A stretch of 64,000 nucleotides of DNA, from assembly GCA_032871835.1 (NCBI GenBank), contig CM065299.1:84697652-84761651 (forward strand), in the 5' to 3' direction. This document shows, one piece after another, positions 11,646-22,930 of the stretch. The stretch is from Dipteronia dyeriana (Eukaryota; Streptophyta; Magnoliopsida; Sapindales; Sapindaceae). Under the pieces are notes generated by a model. It was not told where the DNA came from, made no database searches, and saw only the letters and a list, made by a program, of their open reading frames with translations. A program made the translations under genes and the position numbers. Within the stretch, counting starts at the first letter, position 1. Every line of letters starts with the position of its first letter.

Positions 11646-12488
11646 TAGACATAACCACGGTTCCGGTTCCAAAAGTATCTGAAACCGGAACCGAAACCGC
11701 TTGAAAACCGAAACCGCTTGGAAAGGGTTCCGGTTCAACCGGCTCCAGTCAGGTTCCAACGGTTCAGACAATTCGGTTCTATAAAAAAAATATCAGTGAT
11801 TCATTCTCAGTTCTCACAAATCCAGTTACCCAGATCAACCATCTTCTGAACCGAACTCTCACTGTCGCATCCAATTACCCAAATGCCATCAATCATCATT
11901 ATCCCATTCAAGCATTCATCACACAAAACATCATATAAAATCACAAACCCTAACTGTCGAAGAGAAGAAGAAAAATACAAATCACAAATCATCACACAAG
12001 CCTTCACCAGGCACCACACAAATAACAAAATACAAATCGAAAAAGAAGAGATCAAAGATAACAAGAAGAGAGAGAGGGATCGAAGAGAACAAGAAGAGAT
12101 CGAAGAAAAGATCACCGGCGATCGACGGCGACGGAATGAAGAAGAGATAGTCGGTGGTCGTTTGGAGTGAAGGAAAAAAATAGAGAAAGGGAGAGAGAAC
12201 AGAGAAATCTGGAAGATGAGAGTGGCGGCCAAACCTAAAAATATATAAAAAGAAATTGATCTGGAAACGGTGGTTCTAGAACCGGAACCAAACCGTTGAT
12301 TCCAGATCGATTTTTGAAATTGAAGAACCAAAAACGAACCAGAAACGAACCTTAAATCCCAAGGTTCTGGTTCTGGTTCCGATTCCGGAACTGATGGGTT
12401 CCGATTACGGTTACGGTTACGGTTCATTTTACACGGTTACGGTTCGGTTTCCTGATTCGAACCGAACGTCGAACCGTGGTCATGTCTA
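11646..12488. mobile_element. hAT-type MITE, 843 bp, perfect 8-bp TSD
   Basis: The element runs from TAGACATAACCACGGTTC to GAACCGTGGTCATGTCTA and is flanked on both sides by the identical octamer ACATGTGT (11638-11645 and 12489-12496). An 8-bp duplication and a TAG-starting TIR point to the hAT superfamily. The subterminal parts are arrays of CCGGTTC/GAACCGG hexamer-like repeats on both arms, which read as Glu-Pro or Asn-Arg runs. The middle (about 11950-12150) is purine-rich with AAGAAGAG and GATCGACGGCGACGG, resembling 5' leader or low-complexity sequence. The 206-codon minus-strand frame over it (11807-12427) is composed of these repeats and I do not call it a gene. A shorter relative lies at 50715-51152. 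Confidence 0.9.
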
Positions 12489-12496
12489 ACATGTGT

Positions 12497-15278
12497 CATA
12501 ACAATGATATAAGGTTCATCTGGTTTTATTCTTTTCACATTTACATTATTAAGAATATTGTAATTTTGCATCGTGTATCTTTCCTTAAAATTCCGAATTA
12601 ACTGCAATAGCTTAGGAAAAAAAAAACAACTATCTTATTAATAAATAATTTATTTACAATGAATGATCAACGAAGATCAACGAAACAACGAGAAACGATA
12701 TCACAATGGTCCAATGAATGATATTTATTATACTTCTAACCTCTCAATCTGTCATTAAAATTGTGGTTTTAAGTTATGTCTCCCATGTTTTTTTTTTTTT
12801 TCCTTAATTAAAAATCAACAATCAACGATAAAATTTTCATAAACAATAAAATTTTAATTTAATTTGTTACAGAAAACAATAAATAGATTTCTGCTTGTGT
12901 CACGACTATCTCAAACAGTAGATTAGTTAAATATATCGAATTCGTATTTTCTGTCCACCGGGCTTTCAAGTCCCAACAAGTCCAATATGATCCAATTGGC
13001 AACAAATACCCCTTCCAAGCCCATTTTTCATCAACATGCTAAAGGCTTTGAACAAATTTTAGGTGTCCACGATCAACCTAAAAATACATACTAAAAAAAA
13101 ATTAATTTATTTCCGCTTTATGATAAACAAATACTATACGATCCAAACAAATTAACTTAAAAATCAATACAAATAACCAGATAAGTGATTTGTCATTATT
13201 ATATCATTCACCGGTCACCATATCACCCCATAATTTGCTCAGTAATGACAATTCTCTTACCACATTATTTGAATCGAATTTTGAATTAATTTTTTTTGGA
13301 TCGTATAATACTACTCATATATATATACACACACCATAAACGGTGGTAGAAATTCGGACCTAATATATTATCAGAATAAATGATGAATGTTTTTTCAACC
13401 AAGCACCTGAAGCAGTGATAAATTATTAAAAATAGTTCGGGAATGATGTGAGTTTGAATCTCACAAGATATGTGTGATATGACGTGCCATTGTCACTCTA
13501 TTCATAATTTTTTCCAGTGTTCTAGTAAGCGCTAGACGTTAGTCGGGTGAAGATCCAGTGCCTACCTAGTTCGATTAGTCTACGAATAATCTGTTTACAA
13601 TTTTTTTTTTATGTATTTTTTCTGCATAAAAAAATAAAAAGCATGTTAAAGGATATCAGTAAAAAAGCCAATGATGATTTTACCATTTTGTCCCTCCACA
13701 AACCACAGTAGTAATGTACAATAAATAAGATAATTCACCAAGATGGCAATCATTAGGGCTACGGGGGTAGACCCCATGCTACTCTTTAGCCAAACAATGA
13801 AACAAAACACACTCTTTGACTTGACTCATTCACTCATATGCTCACACGCAGTTCTTGCAATAATATCACCACACACAACCCCTCCTCTCTCTCTTTCTTT
13901 CAAGTTTCAAGTTTTAATTTTTTTTTTCACTCTCCTATAATTTAATAAAACCAGTCTCTACAACCGTAAATCTCCTACACCACTTTGGCTAACCTCTGCT
14001 CACGCCTTATATCCTCTCTTACTGCTTGCACGTTTCTTGTCCCTAAATCATCTTCTTGTCCTAAGTTGCCACTTGAAATCCCTAAAATCCAGAATCCTCT
14101 CATATATGATCTGACAAATACAAATCGGCATTGTGCTTGTGAACTCACTAGGTTATCCTTATCATTTTTATTACATTTTTAAATTTTTATTATATATTAG
14201 ATAATATTAGGTTAATTATTTATTTTAGATAATAAAATAATACAAATGGGGACATTCAAATCATTTAACCTTAAGAGTTTTGTCGATTGTTAAGTTTAAC
14301 GAAAGTCAACTTATGACAGGGGAGGTTAGTGTAATTTCGAGTAAAAGGTCAGTTTAGCTGTAATCAGACCTAAACTCAAGGGAGGTTTGTGCAATTAGTC
14401 TTTTTTAAAAACTAAAATCTATTTTGGAGTATGCTAGTTTTGAAACAAAATGAAGTTTTTTAAAAAAATATTATACGGATTTGATTTTTTAAAATGAACT
14501 GTATTTGGAAAAAGATGCAACATTACAGAAATGAACTTTTAAAATTAATCTAATGGTTATAATTAAAAACAAGACAAAGTTGTAGTTGAATTTGATCACA
14601 AATGACTCCAGTAATCCAGTTTTAGATGTGTAATTAATGACAATAATCCAAGAATATATATAGAAGGTTATTGCAAATTAATTAGTGGCGCCATGTGGTT
14701 GTTCTTCTTATATCTTAATTTTTGATTAAGAATCCAATCCGAGAATGATGTGGTTTAACTTTTAAGACAATATATGTGGATATTATAGGTGCCAAATTAA
14801 AGCATGGTGAGATATTTAGATAAAAAAAATAACCTAGTGCTTGAGCATCCAGTGAGTATTGTTCAAGTGGCAAATTGTACGTAATCATAGAAAGAAAGAA
14901 TAAGGAGACAGCCCAAAAAAGTTGTATTCCAAAAGCAGCCAAATTTTAGTTATTGCATACTAAGTTGGGTTAAAGAAAACCTTTAAACAAATCCAATGAA
15001 TTGCAGTCGACATAATGAATTTTATTTTATTTTATTTTATTCATAGATTAATTTACTAGCATTGTTCCTAAACCTACTGTACAATTAAAGTTATCTAGAT
15101 TCAGAAAATCTAGGTCAGATCAGCCGAAGATGCCCACTAGTGCAGATATATTGAGAGGAGAATCTTAACAAAGTTATGAGAAGGTGACCTTTAAATTGAT
15201 CAGAGAACAGATCAATATATTATATAAATTTACTGGGCTCAACAAATAAATAATTTGAAGGTGACGTTTCAACACTAT
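12497..15278. other. Intergenic, no gene recognised
   Basis: AT-rich, with no long open frame and no recognisable domain. A pyrimidine-rich patch (13880-13950) and short open frames around 13743-14182 are present, but no splice structure or protein family could be matched to them. A block at about 14280-14405 (GGGAGGTT(A/T)GTG repeated, AACTCAAGGGAGG) looks like a fragment of a dispersed repeat. A TTTTA pentanucleotide run is at 15020-15042. Confidence 0.6.
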
Positions 15279-17059
15279 CACTGTTTTTATGACTTATGTT
15301 TAAAAGGCACCTATTATGGTGAACGGATAAAAATGCCTAAAATAGTTGTTTCATCAGAATATTTGATTCATTTTTTTACAGTGAGAGTTATGAAATAAAG
15401 AGAGAAAGTTTCATTGAAACTCAGGCTACGCAGATGCATTCGGGGTCGAGCTCCCCGCGCGAGCTTGCGGTGGTCGAGCTGCCCGGTCAGCTCTCGGGGG
15501 GCAGGGGGCAGCGCCCCCTGAGCTTTTTTTTTTCTAGTCAGTACTTAATATGTTCTAAAAATAATTACAAAAGGCTCAGAGCCTTTAGTAAAAGTCTCAA
15601 ACCCAGTACAAGTCTCGAGGCTTTTTTGATAAGGGTTCGAGCTCTTTTGCCAAGTGCCCGAGCCTTTTCTACTTGGTTCGAGCTTTTTTATCAAGTGCCC
15701 GAGCTTTTTTTTACTTGATTCGAGACTTTTTGCCAAGTTAAAAAAAAGCTCGGGCACTTGGCAACAAGTCTCGAATCGAGCTTTTTGGCCAAGTGCCCGA
15801 GCTTTTTTTTACTTGATTCGAGACTTTTTGCCAAGTTTAAAAAAAGCTTGGGCACTTGGCAAAAAGTCTCGAATCGAGCTTTTTTGCCAAGTGCCCGAGC
15901 TTTTTTGCACTTGATTCGAGACTTTTTTACCAAGTTTAAAAAAAGTTCGGGCACTTGGCAAAAAGTCTCTAATCAAGTGCAAAAAAGCTCGATTTGAGCT
16001 TTTTTACCAAGTGCTCAAGCTTTTTTGTACTTGATTCGAGACTTTTTTCCAAGTTAAAAAAAAGCTCGGGCACTTGACAAAAAGTCTCGAATGGAGCTTT
16101 TTTGCCAAGTGCCTGAGTTTTTTTTTACATGATTCGAGACTTTTTGCCAAGTTAAAAAAAAGCTGAGGCACTTGGCAAAAAGTCTCGAATTGAGTTTTTT
16201 TACCAAGTGCCCGAGCTTTTTTGCACTTGATTCGAGACTTTTAACAAGTTAAAAAAAAGCTCGGGCACTTGGCAAAAATTCTCGAATCAAGTGCAAAAAA
16301 GCTCGATTCAAGCTTTTTTACCAAGTGCCCGAGCTTTTTTGCACTTGATTCGAGACTTTTTGCCAAGTTAAAAAAAAGCTCGGGCACTTGGCAAAAAGTC
16401 TGGAATCGAGCTTTTTTGCCAAGTGTCCGAGCTTTTTTGCACTTGATTCGAGACTTTTTGCCAAGTTAAAAAAAAGTTTGGGCACTTGACAAAAAGTCTC
16501 GAATCAAGTGCAAAAAAGCTCGATTCGAGCTTTTTTATCAAGTGTCCAAGCTTTTTTGTCAAGTGCCCGAGCTTTTGTTTACTTGATTCGAGCTTTTCTG
16601 ACCAAAAAACTCGAAGACAAATCAAAAAAACTTGGAAGAGTATAAAAAAACTCAGAATCATATCAAAATAGCTCAGACACTAATAAAAAAGGCTCGAAGT
16701 ATTTTAAAAAATTCTCGAACAGAATCTGAAGACTAAATGTTCATACATGTTCATATAAAGAATGGGACAACAAATTATAACGAATAGATACATTGTTAAA
16801 CCACACAGAAATATATGATAATGTATAAAAGAAGATCACAAACATATGTTATTTTTTTTAACAGAATCTGGAGTGAGACAAGTTTTTTGGAGAGAGATAA
16901 GTTGTAGATCGATTTTCAGACAACTATTTTGGAGAGAGAGGAGTTATCGTTTTCAAAGTGTAGATAGAAGCACAATGAGAATAAAAATAAGTTATTTAAG
17001 GGTAATTTGGGTAGTTCATCATAGTAGGTGCCTTTTAAACTTAAGTTATTAAAACGGTG
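15279..17059. mobile_element. TIR element (CACTG ends) carrying a palindromic array
   Basis: The left end CACTGTTTTTATGACTTATG and, in reverse complement, the right end CACCGTTTTAATAACTTAAG continue into a common GTTTAAAAGGCACCTA(T/C)TATG, so the inverted ends match for about 45 bp. CACTG/CACCG termini suggest a CACTA-type (En/Spm) non-autonomous element. No clear 3-bp duplication was seen (TAT left, ACA right), so the superfamily is uncertain. Inside are a GC-rich segment (15440-15525, including GGGGGCAGCGCCCCC), the palindromic repeat array (15580-16610) and a tail with AGAGAGAT-rich sequence (16880-16950). No transposase domain was seen. Confidence 0.7.
15721..16610. repeat. Higher-order array of palindromic ~98/~119-bp units
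   Basis: The landmark CGAGACTTTTTGCCAAG starts at 15721, 15819, 15917, 16037, 16135, 16233, 16351 and 16449. Spacings are 98, 98, 120, 98, 98, 118 and 98, a three-unit higher-order period of 314-316 bp. Each unit pairs a GCTCGGGCACTTGGCAA block with its reverse complement TTGCCAAGTGCCCGAGC, and AGTCTCGAATC with GATTCGAGACT, so each can fold into hairpins. The longer unit carries an extra AATCAAGTGCAAAAAAGCTC step. Similar but irregular units start at about 15580. All frames are open in pieces because of the T and A runs; these are not genes. Confidence 0.95.
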
Positions 17060-17596
17060 ACATCATTACAACACACACATAAAAATGTGACATATCTCAC
17101 AATTTCCACATTTTTTTAAGGTCTTACATGACCTAATAAAATTATTAGAGTCGTTCAACTCTTTATTCAAGTAACAAATGATTTTGGTAACTTAATTAGT
17201 TTCACATTACAATTTGAGATATAAATTGAGTTATCAAGTTAATTAGGATGCCTAGCACTAATCTTTCAAATATGATATAATAATTTGAAGCATTTAAGAA
17301 GCGATTTGATGTGCATCACCTCTTTAACACATATGGTAGTTGTGCACCTCCCCTTTATAGGGGAATTGAGTCTCACCATGAATAATTTACTGATATAGAA
17401 CAAATGATTGATTTCTCATGGTTTTGAGGGACCATCATGAATTCAAGGCTAAGTGATTTCACCTGAAACGAATCGACGAGATCTTGTCAAGTCATTGCCT
17501 TTGGCAGTGAGACATGTCATTTTTCAGCCAAATTACATCATTTAGACTCCAAAATTACAGTTTTTGCTATTTTAGGAAAGTTTTCTCTTAAGTCAT
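17060..17596. other. Intergenic, no feature seen
   Basis: AT-rich single-copy-looking sequence between the TIR element and the LINE 3' end. No open frame or repeat structure was recognised. Confidence 0.5.
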
Positions 17597-17811
17597 AAAT
17601 AGATTTTTTTAAAAGGCATTTATTAAGGTTACCAAGGTAGAAAAGAGCGAGGGGAACAAAAGACAACAAAGCCAAAGACCAATAGGAATCTTTGGTTAAA
17701 TGCAACACAAAGCCAAAAAACAGACGCATCAGACAACAAAAACAGAGAACAACAAAACATACATCAGACATCACTCCAAATGACTACATCCCCACGCAAA
17801 GGTATTCGAAG

Positions 17812-20800
17812 CCCTCTAACGGTACTCAACGTGAGCTTGTCCAAGACTGATGATATTGCTACAAATGTCGTAAATATGTTGGACAAGCATAATGTTTCCT
17901 ATCCCGCTACTATTAATCCAAGAAACCGCAACTTTCGAATCACTGAATCACTCACAAAAGTGATACTCTTACCATGTAACTCTTGTCTTTTCGCACACTA
18001 CTCGCAAGCCCTGGCAAGGGCGAGAATCTCAACAGTCACAACATCTTGAATCCCTACGTAAACAGATAAAATACACAAAACTCTCCCTCTGTGGTCTCTT
18101 AAAACCTCTCCAATGTCTGCTTGCCCTAGCAAGCCCCTTGCCGATCCATCCATATTGAAACTAAGAGAATCAATGTTGGGTGGAATCCAATCCACATCCT
18201 TTGATAGATTGAGCTTACGGTACTCAACACAGCCATCCTTAATATTTAACATAAGAGCAATGATGGAATCAAGAGAACCTCCACCAAAGTTCTTAAACCA
18301 CCATGCCACCCTAAAACGCACCGTGTCTTCAGTTTGACTCAGATTTAGCTCACCCCCTTTGAAAGCTCTATTGTTCGCCTCCTATACGGTCAAGACCACA
18401 ACAAAAAACAAGGACAACCACGCTCTTGAAGAATTTTTCTTGGCACAAAGACCCATCCACCCTCTCCACCAGTCCTTAAGCTAATAAGAGGGACAACAAC
18501 TAAGCTCCCACCATTTCAAGCATCTAAGCCATAGGTTCCAGGTCCATTGGCAATGAAGAAAAAGATGGTCTATAGTCTCCATATTACTGGTGCACAGGTA
18601 GCAATCTAAACAAGTGTATGTCGGTAATCTAAAGGAACAAAACACCTCTTTAACCAACACTCTACCATGAAAATGCTACCACACGAACACCTCAACTTTT
18701 GGAGGCTAAAAACCTTTCCAAATCTTCCTAAAATCAGACATGTCTCCATTTTGAACATCCTCCAAAACCTTCGAGAAAGATTTGATAGTAAAAACTCTTG
18801 TCGGATTGAAAATCCATCCAATTGTATCTGGAATCGACTATCTGATTTTAAAGTTATCCAGACATCCTTGAAAGCATTCCCACTGCTCTAACTCCTAGTT
18901 GAACAACAATCTCCTAAGAGAAACCTCCAATCTCTAAGAAGATATATCCCATCTCCCATAATCTCTCATGATACCAGCCTTATAAATTGCTAAGGCAAAA
19001 ATTCTAGGAAAAAGATCCGTCAATACAGTATTTTCTACTGTAATATCTGTCCAAAATTTAGCTTTGTATCCCTTTCCCAACACCACACGCAAACCAGTAT
19101 TCAACAACTTGCCTGAAAGTTCACCTTGTTTAAATAAGCTACCAATAGCATTCACAAAAACAGAGTTGTTATGGCCTCCATTCCAATCCCATCGAAGGGA
19201 ATCCATAGGGATCCCATATTTAGCACATAACACTCTCTTCCACATCGATCTATCCTCCACTCAAAACCTCCAAACTCACTTGGCCAAAAGGCCTCTATTT
19301 TTTGCAAGAACGGTGCCTATGCCTAGACAACCATTATCCTTACTTTTGCACAACGTCTCCCATTTAATATAGTGGATCTTCATTTTCTTAACACCATCGC
19401 CCAAAAAAAAATTATGATGTAGACTTTCAATTTTTTACGCCACCCATTTCGGAATTTTAAACACCGACATGTAATAAATGGGAATGCTCGACATCACCGC
19501 CTTGATGATAACCAAACGACCACCTTTGTTAAGAAACAACTTCTTCCATGGAGCAAGGCGATTCTCAATGCGTTGAATCATTTCTAACCAGAAGCTTTTC
19601 AAACTTGGTCTTCCTCCCAACTTAAGCCCCAAGTAAGAAATAGGAAGCCCAGCCTTCAGACTTCGAAATTTGGCAGCTCAATCCTCTTCATTATCCTTGA
19701 CCTTTCCCACCCTCACCACATAACTTTTATGGAAGTTAATACGGAAACCAGAAGCCATCTCATAACACCTAAGGATGCTTCTAGAGTTCAAAAGATAGTC
19801 CACGTTCGGTTGTAAGAATAAAATTGTATCATCTGCAGAATGTAAGTGAGAGATGTGCATAACATCTGAACTGAAGACAACTCCACTAATTAAATTCAGT
19901 TCTTCCGGATTTCTAAATAAGACACTTAAACTCTCAATCGCAACATTGAAAAGGAAAGGTGATAGGGAATCTCCTTGCCTTAGGCTCTCTTCATACCAAA
20001 TTCCTTTGTCGAGCTTTCATTAACCAAAACCGACAGCATCGGAATGGATATACAATACCTGATCCATCATCTTTATCTCGAACTGAACCCTATGTCCTCT
20101 AGCAAGCTATCCAGAAAATTGTGGTCCAAACTATTGTACACCTTCTCAAAGTCAAGTTTGACCACTAAACCTCTTTCTCGGTTTTTTTTCCATTATGAAT
20201 AACTTCTTCGGCAATTACAAAGCTATCTAAAATTTGTCGACTCTCAACAAAGGCCATTTGGGTTTCTGCTATTACCGAACCTATAACCCTCCTCATACGA
20301 AACGCCAATACTTTTGCAAGGACTTTATAGGACTTTATACATGGAGCTTACCAAGCTTATAGGTCTAAAGTCCTTCATAGTTCTCAGATTTAAACACTTT
20401 GGAATAAGGGCTATGAATGTCCGATTTAGTTCCTTAACAATCAACCCATTTCTATAGAATTCATCCATGAACCTCATGAAGTCTTCTTAAATGTAATCCC
20501 AATTACTCTTGATAAAATTCAAGTTAAACCCATCTGGACCCGACGCTTTGTTGCCATCATAACTAGATAAAACATTCCAAACTTCCTCCTTGCTAAAAAC
20601 AACCTCCAAGGATTCCTTTTCTAAGATTGAAAGCTTCTTCAGGTTTAAGCCATAAATCTTCGATCTACACCAACTCACATTCCTATAATGATTTTTAAAA
20701 AAATGACCACCCCTTCCTTAACTTTATTCGGCTTTGATTTTATTTCCCCATTAAAGTCAATGTTCTCCACGCGATGACTTCTCCTCCTCCCACTAGCCAC

Positions 20801-21864
20801 GCAATGAAAAAACTTTGTGTTCATATCACCTTAAACCAACCATTTTATTCTGGACTTTTGGTGCCACTCTTGTTCTTCCTTTTTTAGAATTCTCTAAAAA
20901 TTTGCCATAATCTTCAACCTTTCCTCTCTATTGATGTTCGACCACCCATCGTTGGCAGCTGCCTTATCCAACTCGGCCAACATATCCTCTAACACCTTAG
21001 TGGAGATCACCTTCTTAGATTGAGAGGCCGACCACTTCTTCACTTTAGCTTTCAAAGCCCTCAATTTGTACTGTAGAACATGAGAACTCGACCCTGAGAT
21101 TTTGCAACCCCTTCAACCTTTATTTATCTCATCCATCAAATCTATACTGTCTAGCCACCCATTGAAAAAATTAAAAGGACTTGGACCCCAATAATCCATA
21201 CTCTTACCTAAAATGATTGCGTTATGATCTGATATCGTCCTTAGAAGACCTCTTTAAATCAAGGTACGGAACCATGAAAGAATAATCAGGGACACCAAAA
21301 ACCAATCAAGTCCCTCCTAAGAACCCTCCTCCCTATTATTCTACCATATATATTGGATCCCTCTTAGTGTTATGTCTACCACCTTAGCATGGAGAATGAA
21401 ATCATTGAAGCTTCTAGCAGACCACCTATTAAAGTCCCTTTCCTTCGAGGAATGAATAGTGGAATTAAAATCCCCTTCAATGCACCATGGCATAGTCAAA
21501 GATTGTTGAATGTAACATATGTAACCCCACAACTCTCTTCTTCGAGTTAGAGGCATACATATTGCACCAAGTTACTTCTTTCCCCAACTTGTTCAAAACT
21601 CCTACTAAAATGATGGACCATTTGGTTGAGATACAATTCGTAATTGTAATAACATATGCATTCCATAAAGTGATCATACCCCTTGTTGACCACGCCAACA
21701 CCTCTAGTCAAGAGAACTCATATGATACTTCTAATGATTCTAGAATCAAAAACCGTTAACTATGACTCTTGAATGAAAAGAATTGCTGGCTTTTGTGACA
21801 GCACTACACTCTGAACCTTCTGTCTCTTGACAGGCTTTCCCAAACCTCGGGCGTTCCATGACAT
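17812..21864 (-). pseudogene. LINE ORF2: endonuclease, reverse transcriptase, RNase H (broken)
   Basis: ORF2 proteins nick target DNA and copy LINE RNA into it. From the 5' end: the endonuclease begins MSWNARGLGKPVKRQ (21864 downward), with the EEP motif EGDFN at about 21480. Reverse transcriptase shows NKASGPDGF (about 20540), KLDFEKVYN (about 20155, usual YD changed to YN), RQGDSLSPFLF (about 19980) and the active-site box SADD in place of FADD (about 19830). GGRPSL..RLAPWKKLFLNKGGR (19450-19620) is the usual post-RT segment. A cysteine-containing zf-RVT-like part lies at 18606-18821. RNase H begins NMDGSARGL (about 18160), and after a single in-frame TAG (about 18000) it continues to VSDSKVAVSWIN (about 17920) and ends near 17812. 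Several stops and frameshifts separate these parts, so no full protein can be made. Confidence 0.88.
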
Positions 21865-21869
21865 AGCTA

Positions 21870-22930
21870 ACATGGGAAAAGAAGAAAACCACCTCACCTA
21901 TACCAAATGTCAAACCCTTCCTTCCATCCTTTCTACATCCTCTTGTTCCTTTAACGACACAACTTCAATCATTTCTTCTTTGTTTCCATTAAAATCAAAC
22001 CCAATGATGTGCCCATCTCCAAGACCTCGGCAACCTCCTCCTTCACATTCCATTCAGCCTGATTGCAGTCTCCATAAACGGCATTCGGATTTCTGCTCAT
22101 CGTATCTATGTCAAAAGCAATTCCATTTTCTATGACCTTTGTTATTTCCTCTTCCAAATTTCAAATGACTTTATTACTACCTTTCGGTTGATCAAGAGCA
22201 TATTTATCTTTTGTTGTACCTCTAGTTTTCATAGGGTACGATTTATGAGGAGGATCAGCACGACGAGTCTTATTACGCTTTTTGGACAACTTCAAATTCT
22301 CTTTAACACCAACTGCATCATGCTTCTTAATCATATTATTTGTTCTCCTATCTTGTTCTGTTGATTCCTATTGATCTTCCAGACATATCACGCCTCTATT
22401 GGCCTCAGTTAAATCCACATATAACTAGAGACGTTGTTCCTCACAACAATTGGCCACAACAAAAGCTTTTGTATTATTTGGCCCTTTATCTAGTCTCATT
22501 CCCGATGGGCTTCTCAATTCTCCTTCCTCAAAACCCATATCTAACACTTTGGCCTGGACCCCTATCACATCCACTTTTTCCACACAAATAATTAGAGAAC
22601 CAGATTCTCTTATTGGGTTCTGGAGCATCCTATAGAATCCATAAGGCCTACTATCATCACAATCCCTAGACATATCTGATAACGATTTCCTTCGGAGTCT
22701 AGCCTTCGAGCATTCCCCTTTGAACATCTTCGTATTGGAAAAAACCTCTCTGATATTGACTTTGACAAGTCAGAATCGTTTGCTTTTAATTTTGACTTGT
22801 TTAGAGTCGTTAGCATCATTTGATCCCGTGATTTTGTTATTTTTTTACAGCTTTTGCTATTTTTGGTAACTTTTACCATGTAATCCCATTTCTTGTTCAA
22901 TAAGGATTCGGGTTAGGGTTTAATCGCTTT
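21870..22930 (-). pseudogene. LINE 5' region, possible ORF1 remnant
   Basis: Short minus-strand frames (21969-22157, 22425-22727, 22610-22900) lie just upstream of ORF2 and are rich in Lys, Asp, Glu and Ser (for example SKSISERFFPIRRC). In plant LINEs this place holds ORF1, an RNA-binding protein, or the linker before the endonuclease. I cannot see a zinc knuckle or the DUF4283-type domain, so the assignment rests on position only. Confidence 0.4.

Larger units (their letters stand above)
17597..22930 (-). mobile_element. Decayed LINE (non-LTR retrotransposon), RNase H-bearing plant type
   Basis: On the minus strand the order is an upstream ORF1-like region, AP endonuclease, reverse transcriptase, a zf-RVT-like region and RNase H, followed by a 3' end with AATAAA and a short A run (about 17604-17625). 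This is the order of the plant L1-type elements that carry a C-terminal RNase H. The 3' end is present. The 5' boundary near 22.9 kb is a guess because no target duplication could be matched. Frames are broken throughout, so the copy is dead. Confidence 0.85.

Noticed and set aside
11807..12427. 206-codon minus-strand frame in the hAT MITE
   Set aside because: The start is an Asn-Arg/Glu-Pro run from GGAACC repeats, the rest is low-complexity Ser/Phe/Leu, and the frame lies wholly between TIRs.
13400..13600. Possible SINE (GAGTTTGAATCTCAC resembles an RNA polymerase III B box)
   Set aside because: No matching A box at the right distance, no tRNA-like head, no poly(A) tail and no target duplication.
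13743..14182. Short open frames near a pyrimidine-rich patch
   Set aside because: No family resemblance and no plausible splice continuation; could be spurious.
15434..16671. Many 60-97-codon frames on both strands
   Set aside because: All are repeat readings of the palindromic array.
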